From the NCBI GenBank assembly GCA_945906835.1, contig CAMDRL010000010.1:1-15843 (forward strand): a stretch of DNA of 15,843 nucleotides, in the 5' to 3' direction. Under the pieces are notes generated by a model. It saw only the letters and a list, made by a program, of their open reading frames with translations. It was not told the origin of the DNA and made no database searches. The translations under genes were made by a program, and so were the position numbers. Positions 1 to 6,994 of this stretch are shown here, piece by piece; the stretch's first letter is position 1, and the number at the start of each line of letters is the position of its first letter. This DNA is from Rickettsia typhi (lineage in GTDB: Bacteria > Pseudomonadota > Alphaproteobacteria > Rickettsiales > UBA1997).

Positions 1-69
1 TTGTTGCTTTAAAGTGATTTGACATTTTTCTAATAATTTATCACTAATTGCTGAGGTTGTTCTTGCCAT
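1..69 (-). CDS. possible 5' end of an unrecognised protein (partial)
   Basis: An open minus-strand frame starts with ATG at 69 and runs off the left edge. It gives 23 residues beginning MARTTSAISDKLLEKC. An A-rich stretch with AAAGAA lies just upstream and could act as a weak ribosome binding site. The peptide is too short to assign to a family. It is listed because it begins in a plausible place after a gene-poor region and has no stop. It could equally be chance, since AT-rich DNA yields many short frames. Confidence 0.3.
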   Translation of the reverse strand, partial: MARTTSAISDKLLEKCQITLKQQ

Positions 70-301
70 AAATTCTTTATTTTAGGTTAAATTAAGAATT
101 GTAAATTGTGGTTTTTAGTATGTATAGTTAAATTTGATAATTGGTATTATTTAAAGTTTGGCTATTTGTTTTTAATCAAATTAAAATGTTTTTATTATGC
201 TCGTCGTCTTCTCCCTTGAAACATAGGTGCTTAGATGGCGAGTATTTTTTGCCTTGAATTTGATCACACAAACCGCTCTAATTACTCACATTTTCCCCAC
301 T

Positions 302-440
302 TTATCCCCAAAAATATTCAGTCGCTTCTTTTAGAGTTGAATTAATTAAATGAGAATATCTTTCTGTAGTTCTATAGTATCTGAATGCCCAAGCAATTTT
401 CCCGCAACTTGAAGATTGAAGGCTTTGTTCACTAATGGCA
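302..440 (-). pseudogene. tyrosine recombinase / phage integrase C-terminal relic
   Basis: Read on the minus strand, one frame encodes VAGKLLGHSDTI, the conserved LLGHS block of tyrosine recombinases; its histidine codon is at 385-387. A second frame encodes TTERYSHL, carrying the catalytic tyrosine at 356-358, then runs about 15 residues to a TAA at 302-304. The two blocks follow each other at the family spacing but are out of frame by one base, so a single-base deletion near 371-378 would explain the break. Just upstream the LLGHS frame meets a TAG at about 440, and the expected LRHTFA block is not readable. This is therefore a decayed fragment, probably of an integrative element or a Xer-like recombinase. 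Confidence 0.6.
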
Positions 441-599
441 ACCTCTAAAAATCCAAACTTACAAGCAAATTTGATTCCAGAGATTTTTTTGATTTTGAAT
501 TTCTGAATAAAAAATTCAGTTGCAGGAAGCCTTATTTTATCGCTTAATTTAGCAATAAATTTGATGTTTTTTTGTGGTTTTTCTGGTTGTAGCTTAGTA

Positions 600-608
600 T
601 GCTATAAT
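600..608 (+). promoter_or_regulatory. candidate extended -10 promoter
   Basis: TGCTATAAT is a perfect TGnTATAAT extended -10 element, the type that can work with a poor -35 box; no good TTGACA match lies 16-18 bases upstream. It would drive plus-strand transcription across 615-707 into the antisense of the ABC ATPase gene. No coding sequence follows, only a nine-codon frame. It may be a remnant, an antisense promoter or chance. Confidence 0.25.
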
Positions 609-707
609 TTCTTGCAAATGCAGATAAATCAAGGGTTTGGAGAGTAGAGCTTTGGATTTAGAGCGGAGTTGAGATTGGGGGGTGGATTTTTAGAGGCGCC
701 CAGAATA

Positions 708-1637
708 CTAATTCGATTTAACTAAATGCTTAAAAACTTCCTCTAAATCTGGCTGATTAGTTAAAATATCTTTAATTTTAATTTGATTACTTGAAAGAGT
801 TGCAAAAATCTTATCTACCGAGATCTTAGTTGGATCGTAGGTAATAGAAATTTTATCTTTTGCTAAAAATTTAGTGTTAAAATCAACTAATAATTCAGAA
901 ACTTTTTCAGGATTATCACAGTTAATAATCAACTCTTTACTATTCATTAATTGCATCAAATTTTCTTTACGATCGTGAGCAATTACTTGCCCATGATTAA
1001 TAATGGCAATCTCATCACACAACTCTTCCGCCTCTTCAAGATAATGAGTTGTAAGCAGAATTGTAGTGCCCGATTTATTTAAATTTTTTACATATTCCCA
1101 AAGTTGATTGCGCAATTCAACATCAACTCCTGCTGTTGGTTCATCTAACACCAAAACTTCTGGATTATGCACTAATGCCTTAGCAACTAAAAGACGACGC
1201 CTCATGCCACCAGAAAGACTTCTGGGCTTTGACTTGCTTTTATCTTTCAAACCTAAAGCTGAAATAATTTCATCAGTTCGACGATCAGCTTTTCTAATGC
1301 CATAATAGCCAGCATAAATTTCCAATGTTTCTCTCACATTAAAAAATGGATCAATCACCAGCTCTTGCGGCACAATGCCAATTTTAAATTTTGCCAGCTG
1401 TTGATTTTGGTCAATATCAATTCCAGCAATTTTTACCTGACCAGAGGTTTTATTAACCAATCCAGCAAGAATGTTTATTATGGTTGATTTGCCAGCACCA
1501 TTTGGACCCAAAAGCCCAAAGAAAGAACCTTTTTTAACTTCAAGATTAATTGATTTAAGAGCTTCTTTAGCTGAAGATTTCGAAGTTTTCTGATAGGTTT
1601 TGCTGAGGTTTTTTATTTCAATTGCTAAGTCTGACAT
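708..1637 (-). CDS. ABC transporter ATP-binding protein (ABC-2/DrrA-like exporter ATPase)
   Basis: A 309-residue cytoplasmic nucleotide-binding subunit that would power an ABC exporter. All motifs are present: Walker A GPNGAGKST (44-52), Q-loop Gln91, signature LSGGM (141-145), Walker B VLVLDEP (161-167) and the switch histidine in TTHYLEEAEELCDE (His198). A C-terminal extension of about 90 residues, ending in a DLEEVF block, is typical of DrrA/YadG/CcmA-like ATPases that pair with ABC-2 permeases. The start lies three bases after the grxD stop, so the two are co-transcribed. No permease follows; the gene is last in its run and gives way to gene-poor DNA with a recombinase relic. The partner may be encoded elsewhere or lost. 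The transported substrate cannot be told from sequence. Confidence 0.9.
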   Translation of the reverse strand: MSDLAIEIKNLSKTYQKTSKSSAKEALKSINLEVKKGSFFGLLGPNGAGKSTIINILAGLVNKTSGQVKIAGIDIDQNQQLAKFKIGIVPQELVIDPFFNVRETLEIYAGYYGIRKADRRTDEIISALGLKDKSKSKPRSLSGGMRRRLLVAKALVHNPEVLVLDEPTAGVDVELRNQLWEYVKNLNKSGTTILLTTHYLEEAEELCDEIAIINHGQVIAHDRKENLMQLMNSKELIINCDNPEKVSELLVDFNTKFLAKDKISITYDPTKISVDKIFATLSSNQIKIKDILTNQPDLEEVFKHLVKSN

Positions 1638-1640
1638 AAA

Positions 1641-1958
1641 TTAAATTATGCCTTTGTTTTTTAACAACTCTTGCAACTCTCCTGATTGAAACATTTCTTT
1701 TACAATATCACATCCACCAATAAATTCACCCTTAACATAAAGCTGAGGAATTGTTGGCCAATCAGAATATTCTTTGATTCCTTGCCTAACTTCAGGATCG
1801 CGAAGTATATCAACATCTAAAAAATCAGCGCCAAGCTGATTTAAAATATGCGAAACTGTAGCAGAAAATCCACATTGAGGCATGTCTTTGTTGCCTTTCA
1901 TGTAAAGTACTACAGAATTATTATCGATGGTTTCTTGAATTTTTTCTAAAACTGACAT
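1641..1958 (-). CDS. grxD: monothiol glutaredoxin, CGFS type (Grx4/Grx5 family)
   Basis: At 105 residues this has the usual length of a single-domain CGFS glutaredoxin. The active-site motif CGFS is at 29-32, preceded by KGNKDMPQ (21-28). The glutathione-binding elements WPTIPQ (67-72) and GGCDI (81-85) are intact. Proteins of this family coordinate a [2Fe-2S] cluster with glutathione and pass it to apo-proteins; they rarely act as oxidoreductases. The gene lies 18 bases after bolA and three bases before the ABC ATPase, so it is mid-operon. BolA-Grx4 adjacency matches the known physical complex of the two proteins. No good Shine-Dalgarno sequence precedes the start. Confidence 0.95.
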   Translation of the reverse strand: MSVLEKIQETIDNNSVVLYMKGNKDMPQCGFSATVSHILNQLGADFLDVDILRDPEVRQGIKEYSDWPTIPQLYVKGEFIGGCDIVKEMFQSGELQELLKNKGII

Positions 1959-1976
1959 GATGAGTTTATTTTTTAA

Positions 1977-2207
1977 TTATGAAGCGGATGTCTTTAATTG
2001 CATTGCGTGAAGTACGTCGCCAAGAATTTCTTTAAGAGCGATATTTACCATCTTATGCTGTTCTATTCTTGTTTTTCCAGTAAAAATTTTATCAATTATT
2101 TTTACACTATAATGATTATCGTCGTCAACTAAGGATATCACCTCAATTTGAGCATTTGGGAAAGAATTTTTAATCATTTCCTCAAGTTTTATTTTGGCTA
2201 TTGGCAT
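1977..2207 (-). CDS. bolA: BolA family protein
   Basis: The product is 76 residues from the start chosen here, MPIAKIKLEEMIKNSF. It shows the BolA fold signature: KLEEMIKNSFPNAQIEV, then DDNHYSVKII, then GKTRIEQHKMVN with the conserved histidine, then LHAMQLKT at the end. BolA proteins bind monothiol glutaredoxins through a shared [2Fe-2S] cluster and act in Fe-S delivery. A longer frame starts at 2243, but that ATG lies in the loop of the pnp terminator and would add 12 unconserved residues, so the ATG at 2207 is preferred. grxD follows after 18 bases. Because a terminator sits immediately upstream, bolA depends either on read-through from pnp or on a promoter that I cannot identify in the 20-odd bases available. 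Confidence 0.92.
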   Translation of the reverse strand: MPIAKIKLEEMIKNSFPNAQIEVISLVDDDNHYSVKIIDKIFTGKTRIEQHKMVNIALKEILGDVLHAMQLKTSAS

Positions 2208-2228
2208 GTAAACTTTTAAAGTAGGTAC

Positions 2229-2252
2229 AAAAAAAGCGGGCATAAAGCCCGC
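2229..2252 (-). terminator. intrinsic terminator after pnp
   Basis: On the minus strand GCGGGC (2252-2247), loop TTTAT and GCCCGC (2241-2236) form a perfect 6-bp GC stem followed by seven Ts (2235-2229). It lies 28 bases beyond the pnp stop and ends within 30 bases of the bolA start. Orientation and T-tract both fit the end of the truB-rpsO-pnp transcript. Confidence 0.88.
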
Positions 2253-2279
2253 CTTAAATATTAAACTATGAATTAAAAA

Positions 2280-4601
2280 CTAACCGAAGAAACCACGGCG
2301 TTTTTTAGGTTCAGCATTTCTGTCAGAACTGCGATCGTCTCTTCTGTCATCTCTTCTATCAGAAGATCTTCTATCAGAGCCACGATCATCTCTATCTCTA
2401 GAGCTGCTTCTTCTATCAGAACTTCCTCTGTCAGAACGCTCTCCTCTTTCTGAACGATCATCTCTGTCATCCATTTGAGGTCTAACCGCTAAAGTGGCAG
2501 AAATGTCTTCGCCAGTTTTTTGATCAACACAACGGTAGCTAAGTTTTGGACGACCTTTTTTGTCAAAACCAATAACTTTCACTTTTACAATATCGCCTTC
2601 ATTGATAACATCTTCAACGAAATCAACACGATATTCTGCAAGTTCAGAAATATGAACGAAACCATCACGATTGTTAGAAATGCTAACGAAAGCACCAGCA
2701 TCAATAACTTTTACAACTGGACCTTCATAAATATCACCAACCTCAGGTTCGAAAATAATTTCGTTAACCATTGCCATAGCTTTTTTAATAGCTTCGTTGC
2801 TATTAGAGCTGATTTTAACGGTACCGTCATCATCAACATCCATAACCACACCAGCAACAGCACAGATTTCTTTAATAACTTTACCACGAGAACCAATTAC
2901 TTCACGAATTTTCTTTGGAGAAATATTCATTGTTTCAACTTTTGGCACATTAACATTCAACTCAGTTCTTGGGGTTGACATAACTGCAACCATTTTTTCC
3001 AAAATATGTATTCTGCCACCGTGAGCTTGCTCAAGGGCTTTTTGCATAATTTCAGAACTAATACCATTAATTTTGATATCCATTTGTAAGGAAGTGATAC
3101 CATTTTTAGTACCAGCAACTTTGAAATCCATATCACCAAGATGATCCTCATCACCCATAATATCAGAAAGAATAACGAATTTGTCGCCTTCTTTGATAAG
3201 TCCCATAGCAATGCCAGAAACTGGCTCTTTAATTGGAACGCCAGCATCCATAAGCGATAGAGAAGTACCGCAAACTGTTGCCATTGAAGAAGAGCCGTTT
3301 GATTCAGTAATTTCCGAAACAACTCTAGTTACATAAGAAAAGCTTTCATTGTTTCTTGGGAAAACGGGGTTAATTGCTCTCCAAGCTAATTTACCATGAC
3401 CAATTTCTCTTCTTCCAGGTGGTTTTAACTGACCAGTTTCACCAACTGAATATGGAGGGAAGTTGTAATGTAGCATGAATGTATCTTTGGTCATAACATC
3501 CAAACCTTCTATCATTTGCTCGTCTTTTGAAGAGCCAAGGGTGGTAATAACCAAAGCTTGAGTTTCTCCACGAGTGAAAAGAGCTGAACCATGAACTTGT
3601 GGCAATAAACCAATCTCAATATCAATTTGTCTAACTTGATCAGTAGCACGACCATCAATTCTTGAACCACTTTGAAGCACATCGTTACGAACGATATCTT
3701 GTTCAAGATGTTTGAAAATTGACGAAATTTTATTTTTGCAATTTCCAGCTTCTTCGTTAACAAATTTTTCTTTAACTTCTGTTTTGATTTGATCAAGCAG
3801 ACCAGATCTAACTTGCTTTTCGCGTTGTTTGTAAGCAGAAATTAATCTGTCACCAATGAAAGCAGAAATTTCTTTTTCAAGAGCTGAATTATCTTGTTTA
3901 ACAACTTCAATTTTCTTTTTACCAGCAGCCTCAGTAAATTCTGCAATTAAATCAATAATTGGTTGGAATTGTTGATGACCAAAATTAATAGCATCAAGCA
4001 TTTGAGATTCTGAAAGTTCAGAAGCTTCTGATTCAACCATTAAAACTGAAGATTTAGTACCAGCAACAACTAAGTCTAATGAACTTTGTTTAAGCTCTTC
4101 AGTACTTGGGTTAAGAACAAATTGACCATCAACCAAGCCAACTCTAGCCGCACCAACTGGCTCAGTAAGAGGAGCTTCAGAAATTGACAATGCAGCAGAT
4201 GCAGCAATTAGAGCCAAAACATCTGGTGTGCAGCTTGCATCATATGATAAAACTGTACAAATCACATTAACTTCATTGTAAAATCCAGCTGGAAACATTG
4301 GTCTGATCGGACGATCAATCAATCTTGCAGTGAGAGTTGCAGCATCTGATGGCTTTGCTTCTCTTTTAAAGAAACCACCTGGAATTTTTCCAGCAGCGTA
4401 AGATTTTTCTAAGTAGTGAACGGTAAGAGGGAAAAAATCAGCTCCTTCTGCTGCCTTACTTGCAACTGTAACTGCACAAAGAATTGTAGTATCACCAAAT
4501 TTAGCAACAACAGCTCCACCAGCTTGACGGGCAATTTTGCCAGTTTCTAAGGAAAGGGTTTTGCCATTCCAGTTTATTTCTTTTTTAACAATATTAAACA
4601 T
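2280..4601 (-). CDS. pnp: polyribonucleotide nucleotidyltransferase (PNPase) with Arg/Asp/Ser-rich tail
   Basis: A 3'-5' phosphorolytic exoribonuclease of the RNA degradosome, acting as a trimer. Residues are numbered from the ATG at 4607. The first RNase PH domain runs from about 5, with KIPGGFFKREAKPSD (74-88). An all-alpha linker covers about 240-310 and the second RNase PH domain about 315-550, with FTRGETQ (344-350) and the catalytic block GDEDHLGDMDFK (485-496). KH domain: GSRGKVIKE (572-580). S1 domain: about 622-692. The ATG at 4601 is preferred because it gives the common family N-terminus MFNI and better spacing from the AAAAAGA stretch; the ATG at 4607 adds two residues. After S1 comes an unusual low-complexity tail (713-763) made almost only of R, D and S, then KKRRGFFG at the end. 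The gene ends 28 bases before its terminator. Confidence 0.97.
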   Translation of the reverse strand: MFNIVKKEINWNGKTLSLETGKIARQAGGAVVAKFGDTTILCAVTVASKAAEGADFFPLTVHYLEKSYAAGKIPGGFFKREAKPSDAATLTARLIDRPIRPMFPAGFYNEVNVICTVLSYDASCTPDVLALIAASAALSISEAPLTEPVGAARVGLVDGQFVLNPSTEELKQSSLDLVVAGTKSSVLMVESEASELSESQMLDAINFGHQQFQPIIDLIAEFTEAAGKKKIEVVKQDNSALEKEISAFIGDRLISAYKQREKQVRSGLLDQIKTEVKEKFVNEEAGNCKNKISSIFKHLEQDIVRNDVLQSGSRIDGRATDQVRQIDIEIGLLPQVHGSALFTRGETQALVITTLGSSKDEQMIEGLDVMTKDTFMLHYNFPPYSVGETGQLKPPGRREIGHGKLAWRAINPVFPRNNESFSYVTRVVSEITESNGSSSMATVCGTSLSLMDAGVPIKEPVSGIAMGLIKEGDKFVILSDIMGDEDHLGDMDFKVAGTKNGITSLQMDIKINGISSEIMQKALEQAHGGRIHILEKMVAVMSTPRTELNVNVPKVETMNISPKKIREVIGSRGKVIKEICAVAGVVMDVDDDGTVKISSNSNEAIKKAMAMVNEIIFEPEVGDIYEGPVVKVIDAGAFVSISNNRDGFVHISELAEYRVDFVEDVINEGDIVKVKVIGFDKKGRPKLSYRCVDQKTGEDISATLAVRPQMDDRDDRSERGERSDRGSSDRRSSSRDRDDRGSDRRSSDRRDDRRDDRSSDRNAEPKKRRGFFG
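2316..2468 (-). repeat. pnp: low-complexity repeat encoding the PNPase C-terminal tail
   Basis: This coding stretch is a run of near-repeats of CGATC/AGATC/CAGA-type words that encode variations of SDRRSS, DRDDRG and RRDDR. Of the 51 residues at 713-763, 18 are Arg, 16 Asp and 12 Ser. The repetitive DNA suggests growth by replication slippage. The same DNA stays open in a second minus-strand frame (2273-2470) as an acidic repetitive peptide, which is a by-product of the repeat and not a gene. Confidence 0.75.
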
Positions 4602-4624
4602 TTTCATCTTTTTATTAAATTATA

Positions 4625-4647
4625 CTTGGGCTTTGAACAAGCCCAAG
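4625..4647 (-). promoter_or_regulatory. hairpin between rpsO and pnp (leader/processing element)
   Basis: A perfect 9-bp inverted repeat, CTTGGGCTT / AAGCCCAAG with a 5-base loop, lies 24 bases upstream of the pnp start. On the minus strand it is followed by TATAATTTAATAAAA and not a T-tract, so it is a poor intrinsic terminator. In enterobacteria the same gap carries the rpsO attenuator and an RNase III-cut stem that mediates PNPase autocontrol; an equivalent role here is inferred from position only. A TATAAT right after the hairpin, 16 bases from TTGGGC in its 5' arm, could also be a promoter. Confidence 0.55.
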
Positions 4648-4681
4648 CGACAACATGTAAAAATAGCGTAAATAGCCTAAA

Positions 4682-4963
4682 CTATTTTCTGATTTCTAAT
4701 TTTTTGATTAGGTTTGCATAGCGTTCAGCTGACTTAGACTTCAAATAATCAAGCAAACTTCTTCTTCTGCTAACTAAAATCAATAAACCTCTTCTTGAAG
4801 AAAAATCACTTTTGTGAACTTTTAAATGTTCAGTTAAGTTATTGATTTGTTTAGTAATAACTGCGGCTTGAACTTCAACTGAACCAGTATCTGCTTTACC
4901 TTTCGCACCAGCTTGTGCAAATTCTTTTATAACTTCTTTTTTTGATTTTGTAAGAATTGACAT
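4682..4963 (-). CDS. rpsO: 30S ribosomal protein S15
   Basis: This 93-residue protein binds the central domain of 16S rRNA and is a primary binder in assembly of the 30S platform. The length is slightly above the 88-89 usual for the family because of a short N-terminus, [16 protein letters not shown]. Diagnostic blocks are [13 protein letters not shown] (25-37), [16 protein letters not shown] (46-61) and the [10 protein letters not shown] block. The start is supported by a clear Shine-Dalgarno sequence, GAGGAA, seven bases upstream; this is one of the few good ones in the window. The gene lies 23 bases after truB and 80 before pnp, the conserved truB-rpsO-pnp order. Confidence 0.97.
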   Translation of the reverse strand: MSILTKSKKEVIKEFAQAGAKGKADTGSVEVQAAVITKQINNLTEHLKVHKSDFSSRRGLLILVSRRRSLLDYLKSKSAERYANLIKKLEIRK

Positions 4964-4986
4964 TCTTGATTCCTCATCTATTGCTT

Positions 4987-5970
4987 TTAATTAAAAACGT
5001 TAAGCGGCTTTAATAAATTTTTTTCAAATTTACCAAGACCAATTAACCCACCATTATTGATAACCCGAACCAAACTTACGCAAGACGACTCTAAAGACGC
5101 ATGATTTAAATCTGAAGATGGATAGTCTGAAATAAAATTTTCTATTGTGATAATCTGACCATTTTTGAACCTAGAGGCATCTAGATCATCTAACTTGATT
5201 TCAATCATGAAATCTAAGACATCGTGCAAAGAAAGCAGCGAGCCATCAAAAAAACGACCGCCATAATTAACAAGGGTTTTTAACTTAGCAAGTGAAATTG
5301 TTTTATCATAAGAAAATTTTCCCACTTCAAGCCTAGCAAGACATGACACATATCCACATACTTGAGTTTTTTTACATAAATCACGAGCAAAAGATCTAAC
5401 ATAAGTGCCTTTAGAACATTCTATTTCAAAATCTCCGAATTCCTCATTATTTGAAATTAATTTTGCTGAAAAAATTTCCACCTCTCTTTCTTTAATTTCA
5501 AATTCAACATCTTTACGAGCCAAATCATAAGCCCTAACACCATTGATTTTTATCGCTGAAAAACGCGATGGAGTTTGTTTTATTTTCCCCATCAAACTTG
5601 GTAATGCAAAAATTAAACTTGCGGTATTTGGCCTTGCCAAACTTGATTCTACAACCTTTCCTTCAGCATCATCGCTATCACGAAACTCGCCCCAAGAAAT
5701 ACGAAAAAAATATTTTTTGCGAGCATCGGCAATATATTGGCAAGTTTTGGTAGCTTTATTTAAAGCAATGGGAAGTACGCCAGAAGCGCAAGGATCAAGA
5801 GTTCCAGCATGACCAACTTTTTTAGCGCCAGTGATTCTTTTTACAATTGCTACAACTTTAGCTGAGGAATAGCCAATTGGTTTGTCGATATTTAACCAAA
5901 TATTTTGGGTTGAGAGATTTTTTAACACAATTATCTGATGAGTTATTGGTGAATGCCTGGGTCTCATCAT
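4987..5970 (-). CDS. truB: tRNA pseudouridine(55) synthase
   Basis: TruB converts U55 in the T-loop of tRNAs to pseudouridine. The catalytic aspartate is Asp59 in [14 protein letters not shown] (54-67). Motif [11 protein letters not shown] (30-40) and [21 protein letters not shown] (from about 132) are also conserved, followed by [11 protein letters not shown] in the second half of the catalytic domain. A C-terminal PUA-like part covers about 245-327. The start is uncertain. The homologous protein begins near residue 24 ([13 protein letters not shown]). The first dozen residues, [12 protein letters not shown], come from the edge of a palindromic repeat at 5964-6060, and the ATG at 5968-5970 lies in a 7-bp inverted repeat. 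A GTG at 5928 (313 residues) is the other candidate; neither has a Shine-Dalgarno sequence. rpsO follows after 23 bases. Confidence 0.94.
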   Translation of the reverse strand: MMRPRHSPITHQIIVLKNLSTQNIWLNIDKPIGYSSAKVVAIVKRITGAKKVGHAGTLDPCASGVLPIALNKATKTCQYIADARKKYFFRISWGEFRDSDDAEGKVVESSLARPNTASLIFALPSLMGKIKQTPSRFSAIKINGVRAYDLARKDVEFEIKEREVEIFSAKLISNNEEFGDFEIECSKGTYVRSFARDLCKKTQVCGYVSCLARLEVGKFSYDKTISLAKLKTLVNYGGRFFDGSLLSLHDVLDFMIEIKLDDLDASRFKNGQIITIENFISDYPSSDLNHASLESSCVSLVRVINNGGLIGLGKFEKNLLKPLNVFN

Positions 5971-6060
5971 GCCATGATGACAATGAGTTGCAATGTTGAG
6001 CGAAGCGAAACCACATCTTTAAGCTAAAAGAGATCATTCACTTCACTCATAATGACAATT
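5964..6060. repeat. palindromic repeat element at the truB start
   Basis: An imperfect long inverted repeat. TTGAGCGAAGCGAAACCACATC on the left (5995-6016) is matched by the reverse complement of GATCATTCACTTCACTCATAA on the right, with a short loop around TAAGCTAAA (6020-6028). TCATCAT/ATGATGA (5964-5970/5974-5980) adds a small palindrome at the truB edge. The arms match the widespread bacterial repeat built on GTCATTCTGAGCGAAGCGAAGAATCTC, recalled from general knowledge. It fills most of the 120-bp atpG-truB gap and supplies the truB ATG. Confidence 0.7.
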
Positions 6061-6090
6061 GAGAGTAGAGATGTTTTGAAGCAAAGCTAA

Positions 6091-6981
6091 CTAAACAGTA
6101 TTAGCCCCAGAAATAATATCGATAAGCTCTTTAGTGATATTCGCCTGTCTGGTTCTATTATAAACCAAAGTTAAGCCTTTAATCATTTTAGAAGCATTAT
6201 TAGTTGCAGCCTCCATAGCCGCCATTCTGGCACCTTGTTCAGAGGCGCTATTTTCCAAAAGATTGTTGTAAATTTGTATCGCTAAATTTCTTGGCAGAAC
6301 ATCGCTTAAAATTTCTTCTTGACTTGGCTCATATTCAACTGGAGATTCAAACTCAATAACTTGCTTAGGATCAACTTTGATTTGCGCTGGAATTATCTGT
6401 CTGCAAATTTGTTCTTGAGCAATTGCTGATTTGAATTTACTAAAAATAACTTCGCAAACATCAAACTCATCGTTACCATAGCGCTCAATAATTTTTTGAG
6501 ATAATTCTTGAGCACTTTTATAATCAATCACATCCTTAAAAATTCCAAAAACACGATCTATGATTTTCTTTTCATAGATTGATTTTAGCTGCTCATAAGC
6601 TTTTTTACCAACGCAAATTATTTTAACCCTATGACCACTTGCTATTAGATCTTGAATACGATTTTTAGCCAATTTTACAGTAGCAGTATTTAAGCCGCCG
6701 CATAAACCACGATCAGAAGACAAAATTACCATTAAATAAGTTTCGCTTTTGCCTTTACCAGTTAAAAGTGGAAATTTCTCATTTAAGTTTTCACGAACCG
6801 CAATATTTGAAGCCAAATTAGAAACTATTTCCTGAATTTTTTCAGCAAATGGTCTTGAAGCCTCAACTGCTTGTTTAGCTTTTTTCAAACGAGAAGCCGC
6901 AACCATTTTCATGGCTTTAGTCATTTTCTGCGTCGATTTTACCGACTTAATTCTGAGTTTTAGCGATTTTAAATTAGCCAT
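6091..6981 (-). CDS. atpG: F1F0 ATP synthase gamma subunit
   Basis: The gamma subunit is the central rotor shaft of F1, turning inside the alpha3-beta3 ring. The 296-residue length is usual. The N-terminal coiled-coil helix is seen as LKSLKLRIKSVKSTQKMTKAMKMVAASRL (4-32). SSDRGLCGGLN (about 88-98) is a family motif. The C-terminal helix carries the signature from ARMAAMEAATNNA through YNRTRQANITKELIDIISGA. The gene starts 13 bases after atpA. atpD does not follow, as it does in the usual atpHAGDC order; a 120-bp gap with a palindromic repeat and then truB come next. Confidence 0.97.
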   Translation of the reverse strand: MANLKSLKLRIKSVKSTQKMTKAMKMVAASRLKKAKQAVEASRPFAEKIQEIVSNLASNIAVRENLNEKFPLLTGKGKSETYLMVILSSDRGLCGGLNTATVKLAKNRIQDLIASGHRVKIICVGKKAYEQLKSIYEKKIIDRVFGIFKDVIDYKSAQELSQKIIERYGNDEFDVCEVIFSKFKSAIAQEQICRQIIPAQIKVDPKQVIEFESPVEYEPSQEEILSDVLPRNLAIQIYNNLLENSASEQGARMAAMEAATNNASKMIKGLTLVYNRTRQANITKELIDIISGANTV

Positions 6982-6994
6982 ATTTTAAAATTTA

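Larger units (their letters stand above)
70..707. other. gene-poor stretch with recombinase relic
   Basis: Six hundred bases hold no intact gene on either strand. The only recognisable coding trace is the tyrosine recombinase relic annotated separately. Minus-strand frames between about 440 and 595 stay open but have no ATG and no recognisable motif. A perfect extended -10 box lies at 600-608 on the plus strand. I see no tRNA, no clear intrinsic terminator for the ABC gene that ends at 708, and no direct repeats that would mark integration ends. Confidence 0.5.

Noticed and set aside
1977..2243. Longer bolA start at 2243
   Set aside because: The ATG is in the loop of the pnp terminator, and the extra 12 residues are not part of the BolA domain.
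2273..2470. Minus-strand 65-residue acidic frame over the pnp tail
   Set aside because: It is an alternative frame of the repetitive pnp tail; the repetitive Glu/Ile-rich product follows from the DNA repeat.
2260..2500. CRISPR-like repetitive tract
   Set aside because: The repeats are short, irregular, without spacers of constant length, and lie in the pnp coding frame.
2520..2978. Plus-strand 152-residue frame antisense to pnp
   Set aside because: Asn/Thr/Phe-rich shadow of a strongly conserved gene, with no recognisable domain.
2957..3322. Minus-strand frame of 121 residues within pnp
   Set aside because: Lies wholly inside the conserved second RNase PH domain in another frame; no motif.
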